A stretch of 64,000 bases of DNA, from positions 1 to 64,000 of the forward strand of contig USGU01000011.1 in NCBI GenBank assembly GCA_900554415.1. The letters run 5' to 3'. Below, one piece after another: positions 18,038 to 27,626 of this stretch. Each line of letters opens with the position of its first letter. Position 1 is the first letter of the stretch. The notes below the pieces were generated by a model. It saw only the letters and a program-made list of their open reading frames with translations, did not search any database and had not been told where the DNA came from. This stretch comes from an uncultured Lachnospiraceae bacterium (GTDB taxonomy: Bacteria > Bacillota > Clostridia > Lachnospirales > Lachnospiraceae). Made by a program: the position numbers and the translations under genes.

Positions 18038-18712
18038 CTAATCCTGTATGATATACCCTGCCCCGAATTTGGTCGTAATAAAATCCGAAAGTCCTGCTGC
18101 TTCCAGTTTCTTCCGAAGTCTTCCCACATTGACGGTAAGGGTATTTTCATCTACAAAGGAACCGCTGTCCCACAATACTTCCATCAGCTTTTCACGACTG
18201 ACTACCTTCTCTTTATTTTCCATCAGCGTCAGCAGAATCTTGTATTCGTTCTTGGTAAGCTGAATCTTATTGCCCTGATAGACCAGTGAATTTTCTCCCG
18301 TATGCAGCATTGCCCCTCTGTGCTCCAAAACCGGAACAGAAGATGCAAAATCATAAGTCCTGCGAAGCATGGCCTGCACCTTTGCCATCAGCACGCTCTG
18401 GTCAAATGGCTTGGCAATAAAATCATCGGCTCCCATATTCATTGCCATAATGATATTCATATTATCCGATGCCGAAGAAATAAAAATAATCGGCACCTTG
18501 GACACTCTGCGGATTTCATTGCACCAGTGATAACCGTTAAAAAATGGCAGTGAAATATCAAGCAGCACCAAATGCGGGTCAAATGCAGCAAATTCTGCCA
18601 TCACGTCACGGAAATTCTGCACACACTCTGCTTCTAATCCCCACATTTCAGCCTGTTCTTTGATTGCCTCACTGATTCCTCTGTCATCCTCCACGATTAA
18701 AACTCGATGCAT
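18038..18712 (-). CDS. OmpR-family response regulator, BceR-like
   Basis: 224 residues. Receiver domain (1-115) with acidic pocket EDD, phospho-acceptor Asp in LVLLDISLPFFNG, and Lys in FIAKPF. The C-terminal winged helix (about 130-224) contains NEYKILLTLMENKEKVVSREKL and the wing FITTKFGAGYII. Once phosphorylated it is expected to activate the BceAB-like transporter at 14091-16885. ATG at 18712 is preceded by AAAGGATAAAAGG. Confidence 0.92.
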   Translation of the reverse strand: MHRVLIVEDDRGISEAIKEQAEMWGLEAECVQNFRDVMAEFAAFDPHLVLLDISLPFFNGYHWCNEIRRVSKVPIIFISSASDNMNIIMAMNMGADDFIAKPFDQSVLMAKVQAMLRRTYDFASSVPVLEHRGAMLHTGENSLVYQGNKIQLTKNEYKILLTLMENKEKVVSREKLMEVLWDSGSFVDENTLTVNVGRLRKKLEAAGLSDFITTKFGAGYIIQD

Positions 18713-18763
18713 CCTTTTATCCTTCCTTTTACTATTCTACCATATGCTTATTCCCGTATATGC

Positions 18764-19531
18764 TTATCTCTCCATAAATTCCTTCAGATAAACTTCTACG
18801 GAGCGGGTCATTTCTTTCGAAAAATCCGAATTATATTTCCGCGCGCAAAACGCTTTCATCCAGTCCTCATATTCCCGGGCTCCTGCTTTTGGTACAAACA
18901 TTTCCCGCAGTTCTTCTCCTTTCATCACCCGGTAACCGTTCTCATGAACGATATGTGACATTTCTACCCTCTCCGGTTTCTTCCGCTCCAACTGCTGCTT
19001 CGTAGGATATCCGAACACCAACATGGCAGCCGGAACGACATAAGGTGGAAGTCCTAACATTGCTCTGTGCTTTTCGCATCTTTCCAGAATATCCCCTATA
19101 TAGCAGGAGCCAATTCCAAGGCTCTGGGCTGCGGTCACTGCATTCTGTGCCGCAATATTCGCATCGGACATTGCCAGAATCAAATCTCCTGCCCCCGGAA
19201 GTCTTGGTTCACATCCTGCCTCTTCAAATCCATCATACCATTTCTGACAATCTGCGCAGAAAATCAGTACCATCTTCGCCTGTGCGATAAATGGCTGATT
19301 GTCACAAGTCACCACCAGTTCGTCTTTTAATTTCTGGTCTGTAATATCCAATATAGTATAAAGCTGCTGATTTCCTGCGGAAGGTGCCATGGCAGCCGCC
19401 TCAAGAATCAGTTCTTTGTCCTCTCTGGAAATTTCTTTTTCTTCAAATACGCGTACGGATTTCCGTTCAAATAATTCCTGAATTGTAATATTTACATATT
19501 TATTTTCATATTTATTTTCATCTTTATTCAT
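18764..19531 (-). CDS. Nitroreductase-family FMN oxidoreductase
   Basis: 255 residues, NfsA/NfrA-like. The N-terminal part has the FMN phosphate motif RKSVRVF and APSAGNQQ; the middle has DANIAAQNAVTAAQSLGIGSC. Such enzymes use NAD(P)H to reduce nitro compounds, quinones or flavins. The first 12 residues are Asn/Lys/Glu-rich. The start has GGAG nine bases upstream. The gene follows the ABC-F gene by 12 bp and is probably cotranscribed with it. The substrate is unknown. Confidence 0.88.
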   Translation of the reverse strand: MNKDENKYENKYVNITIQELFERKSVRVFEEKEISREDKELILEAAAMAPSAGNQQLYTILDITDQKLKDELVVTCDNQPFIAQAKMVLIFCADCQKWYDGFEEAGCEPRLPGAGDLILAMSDANIAAQNAVTAAQSLGIGSCYIGDILERCEKHRAMLGLPPYVVPAAMLVFGYPTKQQLERKKPERVEMSHIVHENGYRVMKGEELREMFVPKAGAREYEDWMKAFCARKYNSDFSKEMTRSVEVYLKEFMER

Positions 19532-19543
19532 ATCTTGCTACTC

Positions 19544-21304
19544 CTACAGTTTTTCGATTACTTCTTCCAGTTTCTCACTCAGCTTCCGTGCTGACTTAAA
19601 ATCCTTCGCCTTCATACTGAGTTCAATTCTTGTCTCCAGTTCCTTTTTCTTCTGCTCCAGTTCCAGATAATCTTTATCAAAATGTTCCTGATAAATCATT
19701 TTCCGGAAAGCACGGATACTCATTTTTCTTAATCTATGATTTTCGACATAAAGCACGTAATCCGCACATCCTGCTATGGTATAAAAGTCATGTGAAACCA
19801 TTAACACCGCGCCCTTATAGTCTGCCAGCGCCTTTTCCAAAGCAATCTGCGCATAAGTATCCAGATGACTGGTCGGTTCATCAAGAAGTAAGAAAGCCGC
19901 ATTTCCTGCTGCCAGCTTCGCAATCTGAAGTAAATTCTTCTCACCACCGGATAAATGTCCAATCTGATTGCTCAAAGTGTCTGCTTCAAAGCAATATTTG
20001 CCAAGATACTCTGCAATTTCACCCTTTGTCTGAAATCCAAGTTCTTCAAATTCTTCATAAATGGTATGGGCTTCATTTAAGGTATCTGAATGAATCTGCG
20101 ACAGAAAACCGACCGTCACATCCTCACGAATAGAAATAGCCGGATTTCCATTGCGGAATACTTCCCGCAGCAACGTAGTCTTCCCTGTTCCGTTTGGTCC
20201 TACAATCGCCACTTTTTCATGCTCATGTAATTCAAAAGATACATGCTCCAGTAATGGTTCTTCAAATCCAATTCCCAAATCCCTGATTTGCAGGACAGGT
20301 CTGTCTTCTCCATCAGAAACTCCTTGCTCAGAGCGTGTAACCTCCGGCAACTGAATCTCCGGCTGACGGATATTGACAAAAGGCTCTTTAATCCTTCGTA
20401 CCTCCAGACGTGCAAGCTGGGTTGCCTTGGCATTTACCGCTTTTCCTCTGTTCACACTGGCTACCATAGACGCATCCTGCCGCAGACGGTCCACCATCTT
20501 CTGGTAACGCTCAATCTCTGCCGTATCCGCCTCCGCCTGCTCCTGAAGCTCCATCTTTCTCTGCATCAAAGAAAAATTGTAATCCGTGTAATTGCCGTCA
20601 AATTCCTGAATATCTCCATTTTCCAGATGTAAAATCTTATCAAAACAATGATTCAACAGATAGCGGTTATGGGTAATCACAAGAAGTGTGCCTTTATGAG
20701 AATTTATCAAATCCCGGAGTCCGTTCAGATTCTCAAAGTCCAGAAATACATCCGGTTCATCCATAATCAATAAATCCGGCTTTAAAAGCATTTGACGGAT
20801 AACCTGAAGCAGCTTGTACTCTCCACCGCTCAGTTTGGAAATCTCCAAATCCGTCAGTTTACTCATCCCTGCCACTTTCAACTGTCTATGGATATTTACC
20901 TCGTAATTATCCCCATCAACCGCCTGGATTTCATCCAGAACATTCTGATATCTCTCGAAAACCTCTTCCAAATTCTCCGCCACGGCCATTTCAGCACAAA
21001 GACTTGCGCTGATTTCCTGAAGCCGCACGAAATCTTCACTCAAAAATTCAAATACCGTCAACCGCTGCTCTTTGTCCCGTTTCGCGAACTGGCTCACATA
21101 CCCTATCCGGCAGGATTCCTCTTTGATAATCTTACCGTCATACAGATATTTCTCCTTATCCATGAGCATGTCCACCAGAGTACTCTTGCCCGTGCCATTA
21201 CTTCCAATCAATGCCGCATGCTGGCCGTTCTCCAGTGTAAAAGACACCTCTTTATATAAATCTTTCTCCGGAAAGGAATAGGATAATTTTTCTACTTTAA
21301 TCAT
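19544..21304 (-). CDS. ABC-F family ATPase
   Basis: 586-residue soluble protein with two ABC domains and no membrane segments. First domain: Walker A GSNGTGKST, signature LSGGEYKLLQ, Walker B LLIMDEPDVFLDF. Interdomain linker (about 240-310) with the charged coiled region RYQKMVDRLRQDAS. Second domain: GPNGTGKTT, LSGGEKNLLQ, LLLDEPTSHLD. ABC-F proteins act on the ribosome, some as antibiotic protection factors and others as translation factors. The C-terminal coiled region (Lys/Glu-rich, about 545-586) and first-domain sequence look like the Lsa/Vga-related side of the family, but resistance cannot be claimed. Confidence 0.88.
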   Translation of the reverse strand: MIKVEKLSYSFPEKDLYKEVSFTLENGQHAALIGSNGTGKSTLVDMLMDKEKYLYDGKIIKEESCRIGYVSQFAKRDKEQRLTVFEFLSEDFVRLQEISASLCAEMAVAENLEEVFERYQNVLDEIQAVDGDNYEVNIHRQLKVAGMSKLTDLEISKLSGGEYKLLQVIRQMLLKPDLLIMDEPDVFLDFENLNGLRDLINSHKGTLLVITHNRYLLNHCFDKILHLENGDIQEFDGNYTDYNFSLMQRKMELQEQAEADTAEIERYQKMVDRLRQDASMVASVNRGKAVNAKATQLARLEVRRIKEPFVNIRQPEIQLPEVTRSEQGVSDGEDRPVLQIRDLGIGFEEPLLEHVSFELHEHEKVAIVGPNGTGKTTLLREVFRNGNPAISIREDVTVGFLSQIHSDTLNEAHTIYEEFEELGFQTKGEIAEYLGKYCFEADTLSNQIGHLSGGEKNLLQIAKLAAGNAAFLLLDEPTSHLDTYAQIALEKALADYKGAVLMVSHDFYTIAGCADYVLYVENHRLRKMSIRAFRKMIYQEHFDKDYLELEQKKKELETRIELSMKAKDFKSARKLSEKLEEVIEKL

Positions 21305-21454
21305 GTTCTCCTCCCATCATGCCCCATTTATCCTTATTTTCTCATTTACTTTTGGATTAACCGCTTATCTTGTCTGTATTTTAACATCTCTAAAACAGTT
21401 TGTAAATCCGTTTTATACACGCTCGTATCTTCTATTTATAAAAGATATATAAAG

Positions 21455-21497
21455 AAAAGCCCAACTGAAACTGTCATGTTTCAATCAGGCTTTTTCC
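21455..21497 (-). terminator. Terminator of the pheS-pheT-queA operon
   Basis: Minus strand arms AAGCCTGATTGAAAC and GTTTCAGTTGGGCTT (with mismatches), loop ATGACA, then TTTTC. It lies about 45 bp after the queA stop. Confidence 0.85.
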
Positions 21498-21542
21498 TCA
21501 TATCATATGATTTACACGGATGATTTTGTTCTCCGCATCACA

Positions 21543-22571
21543 TTATTTTATAAACATCGCATCCCCAAAGCTAAAGAACCGATACCGTTCTTTTATCGCT
21601 TCTTCATATGCCGCAAGTACATGTTCTCTTCCGGCAAGTGCGCTTACCAGCATAATCAGGGTTGACTCTGGTAAATGGAAATTCGTAATCAGGCAATCTA
21701 ACACTTTGAATTTGTACCCTGGATAGATAAATATTTCTGTCCAACCACTACATTCTTTCAATTTTCCATTTTCATCTGCTGCCGATTCTACGGTACGGCA
21801 ACTGGTGGTTCCTACGCAGATAACTCTGTGCCCACTTTCTTTTGCACGGTTGATTTTGTCTGCCTCACTCTGCTCAATCCGATAGAATTCGGAGTGCATA
21901 TGATGCTCCAAAATATTTTCCACCTTCACTGGGCGGAATGTACCAAGTCCCACATGTAAGGTGACATGTGCAATATCTACACCTTTTGCTTTAATCTGCT
22001 CCAAAAGCTCCGGTGTAAAATGCAATCCTGCCGTTGGTGCTGCTGCGGAACCGGTGTGTTTTGCATAAACCGTCTGGTAACGGTTCTTATCCTCAAGCTG
22101 ATGAGTAATATATGGTGGAAGCGGCATTTGTCCAAGCTGGTCCAGAATTTCTTCAAAAATTCCTTCATACTGGAACTGGATTAACCGGTTTCCTTCTTCC
22201 ACAACTTCTTTTACTTCTGCATGAAGCAATCCATTTCCGAAAACAAGCTTTGCTCCCGGTTTCATCTTGCGCCCCGGTTTTACCAGAGTTTCCCACACAT
22301 CATTTTCTTTCCGTTTCAGAAGCAGCACTTCTACTTTTGCACCGGTTCCTTCTTTTTCCCCAATCAGACGCGCCGGAATTACCTTTGTGTCATTGATAAC
22401 CAGGCAGTCACCCGGTTCTAGATAATCTACGATTTCCCGGAACACATGATGACTTGTCTCGCCAGTTTCTTTATCCAATACCAGAAGTCGGGAACTGGAA
22501 CGGTCTTCCAATGGGTCCTGAGCAATGAGTTCTTCTGGTAAATCAAAATAAAAATCTTCTTTTTTTAACAT
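21543..22571 (-). CDS. queA: S-adenosylmethionine:tRNA ribosyltransferase-isomerase
   Basis: 342 residues, normal QueA length. It transfers the ribosyl part of SAM to preQ1 at the wobble base of GUN-anticodon tRNAs, forming epoxyqueuosine. Family segments seen are FYFDLPEELIAQDP at the N-terminus, GDCLVINDTKVIPARL, PTAGLHFTPELLEQI, HVTLHVGLGTFRPV and NFHLPESTLIMLVSA. It starts 17 bp after pheT and so lies under the Phe T-box. No other queuosine genes are in the window. Confidence 0.96.
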   Translation of the reverse strand: MLKKEDFYFDLPEELIAQDPLEDRSSSRLLVLDKETGETSHHVFREIVDYLEPGDCLVINDTKVIPARLIGEKEGTGAKVEVLLLKRKENDVWETLVKPGRKMKPGAKLVFGNGLLHAEVKEVVEEGNRLIQFQYEGIFEEILDQLGQMPLPPYITHQLEDKNRYQTVYAKHTGSAAAPTAGLHFTPELLEQIKAKGVDIAHVTLHVGLGTFRPVKVENILEHHMHSEFYRIEQSEADKINRAKESGHRVICVGTTSCRTVESAADENGKLKECSGWTEIFIYPGYKFKVLDCLITNFHLPESTLIMLVSALAGREHVLAAYEEAIKERYRFFSFGDAMFIK

Positions 22572-22588
22572 GAAATCTTCCTCTCAGA

Positions 22589-25009
22589 TTACTGACGTAA
22601 TTCGATTCCCATTCCTTCCAGTGCTCCAAGAATATTTTTCATTGCAGCAGAAATATCTGCTTCTTCCAATGTTTTATCTTTTGCACGGAATGTAATAGAA
22701 TATGCCACTGATTTGAAGCCATCTTTAATCTGTGCACCTTCGTAAAGGTCAAATAAGTGATAGCTTTCCAAATGTGCACCACCATTTTTCTCGATTACTT
22801 CTTCAATCTGTCCAACTAAAATTTCTTTTGGAACTACCATACTGATATCTCTGCTGACTGCAGGATATTTTGCAATTCCTTCGTATTTTCTGTCAAATGT
22901 AGCACGTGCCACAATTTCAGGCATGTCAATCACTGCCACATATGCACGTTCACCAATTCCATAAGCATCTGCAACATCCGGATGAACTTCTCCCATATAT
23001 CCAACAACAACTCCATCGTATACGATGTTTGCCTGACGTCCTGGGTGAAGGAATTTCTTACCAGAATTCGGGTCGTAAGTTTCTTTCTTTGTCATTCCGA
23101 CTTTTTCGAAGAACTCTTCTACCACGCCTTTCATACTGAAGAAATCTCCATCTCCGTACATTCCAAGTGTAAACTGCATTCTTTCATCCGGCAGTTCTGT
23201 AAGCGGAAGTGATTTTGGAAGGTAAATATTTCCAAGTTCATACAGACGCACATTTTTATTTCTTCTGTTGTAGTTTGTTGCAAGCGATGTCAGCATACCA
23301 TTTAAAGAAATCGTACGCATGATACTGTAATCTTCTCCAAGTGGATTCATAATCTGAATTGCCTGACGTAATTTATCATCTGCATCCAGACCTAATTTAT
23401 CAAATACCTTTGGGCTTTCAAATGAATATGTCATTCCCTGACTGAATCCGCAGAATTCTGCGATATCTCTTGCCACTTCTTCTACACGAAGCTTGAATGA
23501 AAGTTTTCCTGCTGTTGCCCCACTGCTTGGAAGTGTAGTTGGGATATTGTCATATCCATAGAAACGTGCCACTTCTTCTGCAAGGTCAGCCAGACGGAAG
23601 ATATCATGTCTGAATGTCGGTGCAATAATTTCATTAGTCTCTGGGTCATATTCTAATTCTACCAGCTTCAGATATTCAAGCATTTCTTCTTTGGAAATGT
23701 CTGTTCCAAGAAGAGCATTAATCTTTTCTGCGTTAAATCCTACTCTTACTGGTTCTTTCTTCTTGCTGTAAACATCAACCATGCCGCCTACTACTTCACC
23801 GCATCCCATTTCTTCTACTAACTGGCAGGCACGGTTCATAGCTGCTTCTGCATTATTTGGGTCGAGTCCTTTTTCAAATTTACCGGATGCATCGGTACGA
23901 AGTCCAATTCTCTTGCTGGACTTACGGATGTTTGTTCCATCGAAGCAGGCTGCTTCAAAAAGGACAGTATCTACATTGTCTGTAATCATAGAATTTTCTC
24001 CACCCATGATACCGGCAATACCGACAGCCTTTTCTCCATCGCAAATCATCAGAACAGACTCGTCCATTTCTCTTTCCTGACCATCTAAGGTAACAAATTT
24101 TTCTCCTTTTTCTGCATTACGGACTACAATCTGGTTTCCTGCAATGGTAGATAAATCGTATGCATGCATTGGCTGTCCATACTCTTCCATTACATAGTTT
24201 GTGATATCGACCAAATTGTTGATTGGACGGATTCCAACAGAAGCAAGTCTTCTCTGCATCCACACTGGCGATGGACCAATTTTAATATTTTTCACAACTC
24301 TTGCACAATATCTTGTACAAAGGTCTTTGTTTTCCACATTTACTTTGATGTAATCGTTGACATCTTCTTCATTTCCTGTCGGAGTTACAACTGGTGGATG
24401 GAACTCTTTGCGGAAAGTTGCTGCTACTTCTCTTGCAACACCAATTACACTGAAGCAGTCCACACGGTTTGATGTTACTTCATATTCATAAACAACATCA
24501 TCTAATCCAAGTGCTTTGATTGCGCTCTCCCCTACAACAGCATCATCACCGAAAATGTAAACGCCATTTTCCGGTGCTTCCGGGTACATGTCTCTTGATG
24601 AACCCAGTTCTTCAATTGAGCACATCATGCCGTTGCTTTCAATCCCACGCAGTTTTCCTTTTTTAATTTCAATTCCACCGGCAACTCTCTGTCCCGGTTC
24701 ATGGCCGCCTGCAACGCGTCCGCCATCTAATACAACCGGAATCTTATCTCCTTCTTTTACATTTGGAGCGCCAGTTACAATCTGAATAGTCTCTGTTCCA
24801 ATATTTACCTGACAAACAACCAGTTTATCTGCATCTGGATGCTTGTCCATTTTGACAATCTGTCCAATTACAATCTTGTCCAGATCTGCATCCATTTTTT
24901 CGTATCCTTCTACCTTTGTTCCAGAAAGTGTCATTGCATCTGCGTATTCCTGTGCTGTCACTTCCAAATCTGGAACATATGCTTTAATCCATGATAATGA
25001 AGTATTCAT
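22589..25009 (-). CDS. pheT: Phenylalanyl-tRNA synthetase beta subunit
   Basis: 806 residues, the usual bacterial length. N-terminal tRNA-binding domain of the EMAP type (about 40-150), B3/B4 editing domain, B5 domain (about 400-480), catalytic-like core, and C-terminal anticodon-binding FDX-ACB domain (about 710-806) including YPAVSRDISMVVP. It forms the alpha2-beta2 enzyme with pheS, 41 bp upstream. Confidence 0.97.
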   Translation of the reverse strand: MNTSLSWIKAYVPDLEVTAQEYADAMTLSGTKVEGYEKMDADLDKIVIGQIVKMDKHPDADKLVVCQVNIGTETIQIVTGAPNVKEGDKIPVVLDGGRVAGGHEPGQRVAGGIEIKKGKLRGIESNGMMCSIEELGSSRDMYPEAPENGVYIFGDDAVVGESAIKALGLDDVVYEYEVTSNRVDCFSVIGVAREVAATFRKEFHPPVVTPTGNEEDVNDYIKVNVENKDLCTRYCARVVKNIKIGPSPVWMQRRLASVGIRPINNLVDITNYVMEEYGQPMHAYDLSTIAGNQIVVRNAEKGEKFVTLDGQEREMDESVLMICDGEKAVGIAGIMGGENSMITDNVDTVLFEAACFDGTNIRKSSKRIGLRTDASGKFEKGLDPNNAEAAMNRACQLVEEMGCGEVVGGMVDVYSKKKEPVRVGFNAEKINALLGTDISKEEMLEYLKLVELEYDPETNEIIAPTFRHDIFRLADLAEEVARFYGYDNIPTTLPSSGATAGKLSFKLRVEEVARDIAEFCGFSQGMTYSFESPKVFDKLGLDADDKLRQAIQIMNPLGEDYSIMRTISLNGMLTSLATNYNRRNKNVRLYELGNIYLPKSLPLTELPDERMQFTLGMYGDGDFFSMKGVVEEFFEKVGMTKKETYDPNSGKKFLHPGRQANIVYDGVVVGYMGEVHPDVADAYGIGERAYVAVIDMPEIVARATFDRKYEGIAKYPAVSRDISMVVPKEILVGQIEEVIEKNGGAHLESYHLFDLYEGAQIKDGFKSVAYSITFRAKDKTLEEADISAAMKNILGALEGMGIELRQ

Positions 25010-25050
25010 TTTCTATCTCCTATCTTCCATTGCTTACTATATTGTACTCA

Positions 25051-26070
25051 CTAGAACTGTTTTAAAAATCTGATATCGTTTTCGTATAAAAGTCTCATAT
25101 CGTCGATTTCGTATTTGAGAAGTGCAATTCTTTCCAGTCCTACACCGAATGCAAATCCTGTATATTCTTCCGGGTCAATTCCGCACATTTCCAATACGTG
25201 TGGATGTACCATTCCACAGCCAAGGATTTCAATCCATCCTTCTCCTTTACAGAAACGGCATCCTTTTCCACCACATTTAAAGCATGATACATCTACTTCT
25301 GCACTTGGCTCTGTAAATGGGAAATGATGTGGACGGAACTTCGTCTTTGTATTTGCACCAAATAATTCTTTTGCAAATTCTTCCAGAGTTCCTTTTAAAT
25401 CAGCGAAGGAAATATTCTTGTCAATAACAAGTCCCTCAACCTGATGGAAGGATGGTGAATGTGTGGCATCTACTTCATCAGAACGGAATACACGGCCTGG
25501 CGAGAGAATACAGATTGGAAGTTTGCCTTGTTCCATGATACGTGCCTGTACCGGTGAAGTCTGTGTACGAAGCACAATATCTTTGTTGATATAAAATGTA
25601 TCCTGTTCATCTTTTGCAGGATGGTCAGCAGGGATGTTCAGTTTTTCAAAGTTGTACAAATCATATTCGATTTCCGGTCCTTCCACTACTTCATATCCCA
25701 TACCTACGAAGATACGCTCTACTTCTTCCAGCGCAATTGTATTTGGATGACGATGTCCTACCATATTTTTCTTAGATGGAAGGGTAACGTCAATCACTTC
25801 ATTTTTTAATTTTTCAGCACGGATAGCAGCATCCATTTTTGCTTTTGTCTGCTCTAATACTTCTTCAATGGCCGCTCTTGTTTCATTTACAAGTTGTCCA
25901 ACCTTTGGACGTTCCTCTGCAGCAACATCTTTCATTCCTTTTAATACAGCTGTAAGTTCCCCTTTTTTACCAAGATACTTTACACGTACATCATTTAATT
26001 TTTCCGGCGCATCAGACTCCTGAATCTGTTTCAGGGCCTCGCGTTTGATGTTCTCAAGTTTTTCTTTCAT
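25051..26070 (-). CDS. pheS: Phenylalanyl-tRNA synthetase alpha subunit
   Basis: 339 residues. N-terminal coiled coil (about 1-85), then the class II catalytic domain with motif 2 (SPVQARIMEQ followed by RVFRSDEVDATHSPSFHQ) and motif 3 (GFAFGVGLERIAL). It charges tRNA-Phe. A four-cysteine element CFKCGGKGCRFCKGEG lies near residue 265; it is commonly seen in this branch of PheS. ATG at 26070 has AGGAGG upstream. Expression should depend on uncharged tRNA-Phe through the T-box. Confidence 0.97.
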   Translation of the reverse strand: MKEKLENIKREALKQIQESDAPEKLNDVRVKYLGKKGELTAVLKGMKDVAAEERPKVGQLVNETRAAIEEVLEQTKAKMDAAIRAEKLKNEVIDVTLPSKKNMVGHRHPNTIALEEVERIFVGMGYEVVEGPEIEYDLYNFEKLNIPADHPAKDEQDTFYINKDIVLRTQTSPVQARIMEQGKLPICILSPGRVFRSDEVDATHSPSFHQVEGLVIDKNISFADLKGTLEEFAKELFGANTKTKFRPHHFPFTEPSAEVDVSCFKCGGKGCRFCKGEGWIEILGCGMVHPHVLEMCGIDPEEYTGFAFGVGLERIALLKYEIDDMRLLYENDIRFLKQF

Positions 26071-26084
26071 GATTTCCTCCTAAA

Positions 26085-26341
26085 AATAAAAATGCCCCTA
26101 TGCATTTTCATGCATAGGGACGAATATATCGCGGTACCACCCTTATTCTTGTTCGGCTGAACAAGCTCTCGGACTGCGTAACGTGCAGGGACGGCATTTC
26201 CTACTTTTATTTCAAAAATGCAGCTCGCGTGGGAAATTCAATTCCTGCCTGAACCAAAGGGAACTTTCAGCCTGCGATTCCCTCTCTCTATTGGAAAACA
26301 AGTCTTTACTTACACGGTCTTAGCCTTTACATATATTAACT
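26085..26341 (-). promoter_or_regulatory. Phe T-box riboswitch leader
   Basis: The minus-strand leader of pheS carries the invariant T-box AGGGTGGTACCGCG (26130-26143). Next is a terminator hairpin CCCTATGCAT-GAAA-ATGCATAGGGG followed by a T-rich run (26085-26120). Upstream is a long Stem I region, with a GAATTTC segment that could hold the UUC (Phe) specifier. Uncharged tRNA-Phe would favour the antiterminator and turn on pheS-pheT-queA. The exact specifier triplet was not modelled. Confidence 0.93.
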
Positions 26342-26346
26342 CTATT

Positions 26347-26374
26347 ATTTTAACACAACAAACGAGTCTGTCAA
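26347..26374 (-). promoter_or_regulatory. Promoter of the pheST-queA operon
   Basis: Minus strand -35 TTGACA (26369-26374), 16-bp spacer, -10 TAAAAT (26347-26352). The -35 overlaps the stop codon of the yihY-like gene. Confidence 0.75.
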
Positions 26375-27237
26375 GATTTTTTTCCTGTCTCTTTTACAGA
26401 TTCCCCTTTTATAGATATCTCTTTTTCTAAAAGCATACTGTTAATAAGTCCACCAAGCAAAATCGTATACATACAAAAATACAACCACAGCATTACCAGT
26501 ATAATTGCCGTCATGCTTCCATACAAGCCTTCGAAACTGTGAAAAATAGTCAGATATACAGAAAATCCAAAGGAAATCAGCATAAATAATACGGAAGTAA
26601 ATACCGCTCCCGGAAGATGTTTCCACACATTGCCTTTCTTATTTTTCCTGTTTGGTAAAAAGCAATAAATAACCATAGCAAACAAAAACCACCCTACAAA
26701 GGAAATGATTGTCCTACTCTCCAACACTGCCATAATCGTATCCTTTAACAGTGGAAAATGCCTGTAAATAAACAAACTGATATTATTTCCAAATACAGAA
26801 AGAACTAGTCCGATTACAATTGCCAACATAAACACAACAATATAAAAAGAGGCTCTGATTCGCAAAAATATATAATTTCGTGTCTCTTTAGTATTATATA
26901 CACAATTGAGTCCAGTATTAATTGCAAGAACCCCTTTTCCCGCAGACCAAAGAGCGGTAATTGCTGTAATAGGAATGATGGTTTTAGATTGGTTGTACAC
27001 TTGATTTACAATTCCTACAATAAAGCTCTGCATACTCTTCTCTGGAAAAACAAGTACCATAGCAGTCATTACATCTGCTTTGGTAACCGGTGTATACTGG
27101 ATAATGCCTAACAATAGCAGGATAAACGGAATTAAACTTAACATCAGGAAATATGCAGACTGTGCCGCATAAGCTCCTACATGGGCTGCACCTACCCGCT
27201 CGGTAAAATGCCATAACTCTTGTATTTTTTTCTTCAT
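26371..27237 (-). CDS. YihY/BrkB-family inner membrane protein
   Basis: Polytopic membrane protein with about six helices and the family signature GAYAAQSAYFLMLSLIPF near the N-terminus, plus SAGKGVLAINTGLNCVY and a late GLYGSMTAIILVMLWLYF segment. I prefer ATG 27237 (288 residues, AAAGGGA upstream), because homologues begin close to this point. The frame is open to 27303, where an alternative ATG has GGAG too close to it. Members were once called ribonuclease BN by mistake; the true function is unknown. Confidence 0.85.
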   Translation of the reverse strand: MKKKIQELWHFTERVGAAHVGAYAAQSAYFLMLSLIPFILLLLGIIQYTPVTKADVMTAMVLVFPEKSMQSFIVGIVNQVYNQSKTIIPITAITALWSAGKGVLAINTGLNCVYNTKETRNYIFLRIRASFYIVVFMLAIVIGLVLSVFGNNISLFIYRHFPLLKDTIMAVLESRTIISFVGWFLFAMVIYCFLPNRKNKKGNVWKHLPGAVFTSVLFMLISFGFSVYLTIFHSFEGLYGSMTAIILVMLWLYFCMYTILLGGLINSMLLEKEISIKGESVKETGKKS

Positions 27238-27364
27238 GCTCTCTGATTCCCTTTCTATTATCCTAAAATACCGTATTTTTCCAAATTTTTCAATCTTTTT
27301 CATTCTCCGAAAAAGAGAACTATTTTCAAATGTCAGGCAATCTCTTGTAAAACTGTTCTATAAC

Positions 27365-27396
27365 CAAAAAGGACAGCTGCATAATGCAACTGTCTT
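27365..27396 (-). terminator. Terminator downstream of the 6S RNA
   Basis: Minus strand arms GACAGTTGCA and TGCAGCTGTC with a TTA loop, then CCTTTTTGG. Confidence 0.8.
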
Positions 27397-27404
27397 TTAT
27401 CTTT

Positions 27405-27585
27405 TGTAATCCCCCGAAATGCCGTTTCTCGTTTTTTGACTCCTAGCTAGTGCTAGGTGGGCAACCGCATCTGCTTTTCTGTCTTCCACTGCGTAATGGA
27501 GGCCTGACATATTACAGAGATATAAGAATCCCGTTTAAAGTAATGTAGGTTCAAAAAATCGAGATTATCGAACACCTCAGGTTAT
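27405..27585 (-). ncRNA. ssrS: 6S RNA (SsrS), RNA polymerase-binding regulatory RNA
   Basis: About 180 nt on the minus strand between a strong promoter and a terminator, with no reading frame. The two ends pair (GAGGUG near the 5' end with CAUUUC near the 3' end). Internally UCUCG-A-UUUUUUGA pairs with UCAAAAAACGAGA. These helices flank an open central region with ACCTACATT...AAACGGGA on one side and GCGGTTGCCCACC on the other. This rod with a central bubble is the 6S layout, and the sequence agrees with clostridial 6S RNAs as I remember them. 6S binds sigma-A polymerase and damps transcription in stationary phase. Ends are approximate. A covariance search would settle the identity. Confidence 0.78.
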
Positions 27586-27591
27586 GGGTAT

Positions 27592-27620
27592 ATTATATAA
27601 TATTCTCACTGTGATTTCAA
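27592..27620 (-). promoter_or_regulatory. 6S RNA promoter
   Basis: Minus strand -35 TTGAAA (27615-27620), 17-bp spacer, -10 TATAAT (27592-27597). The expected start is near 27585. It lies immediately after the stop codon of the mobAB gene. Confidence 0.8.
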
Positions 27621-27626
27621 CTGAAT

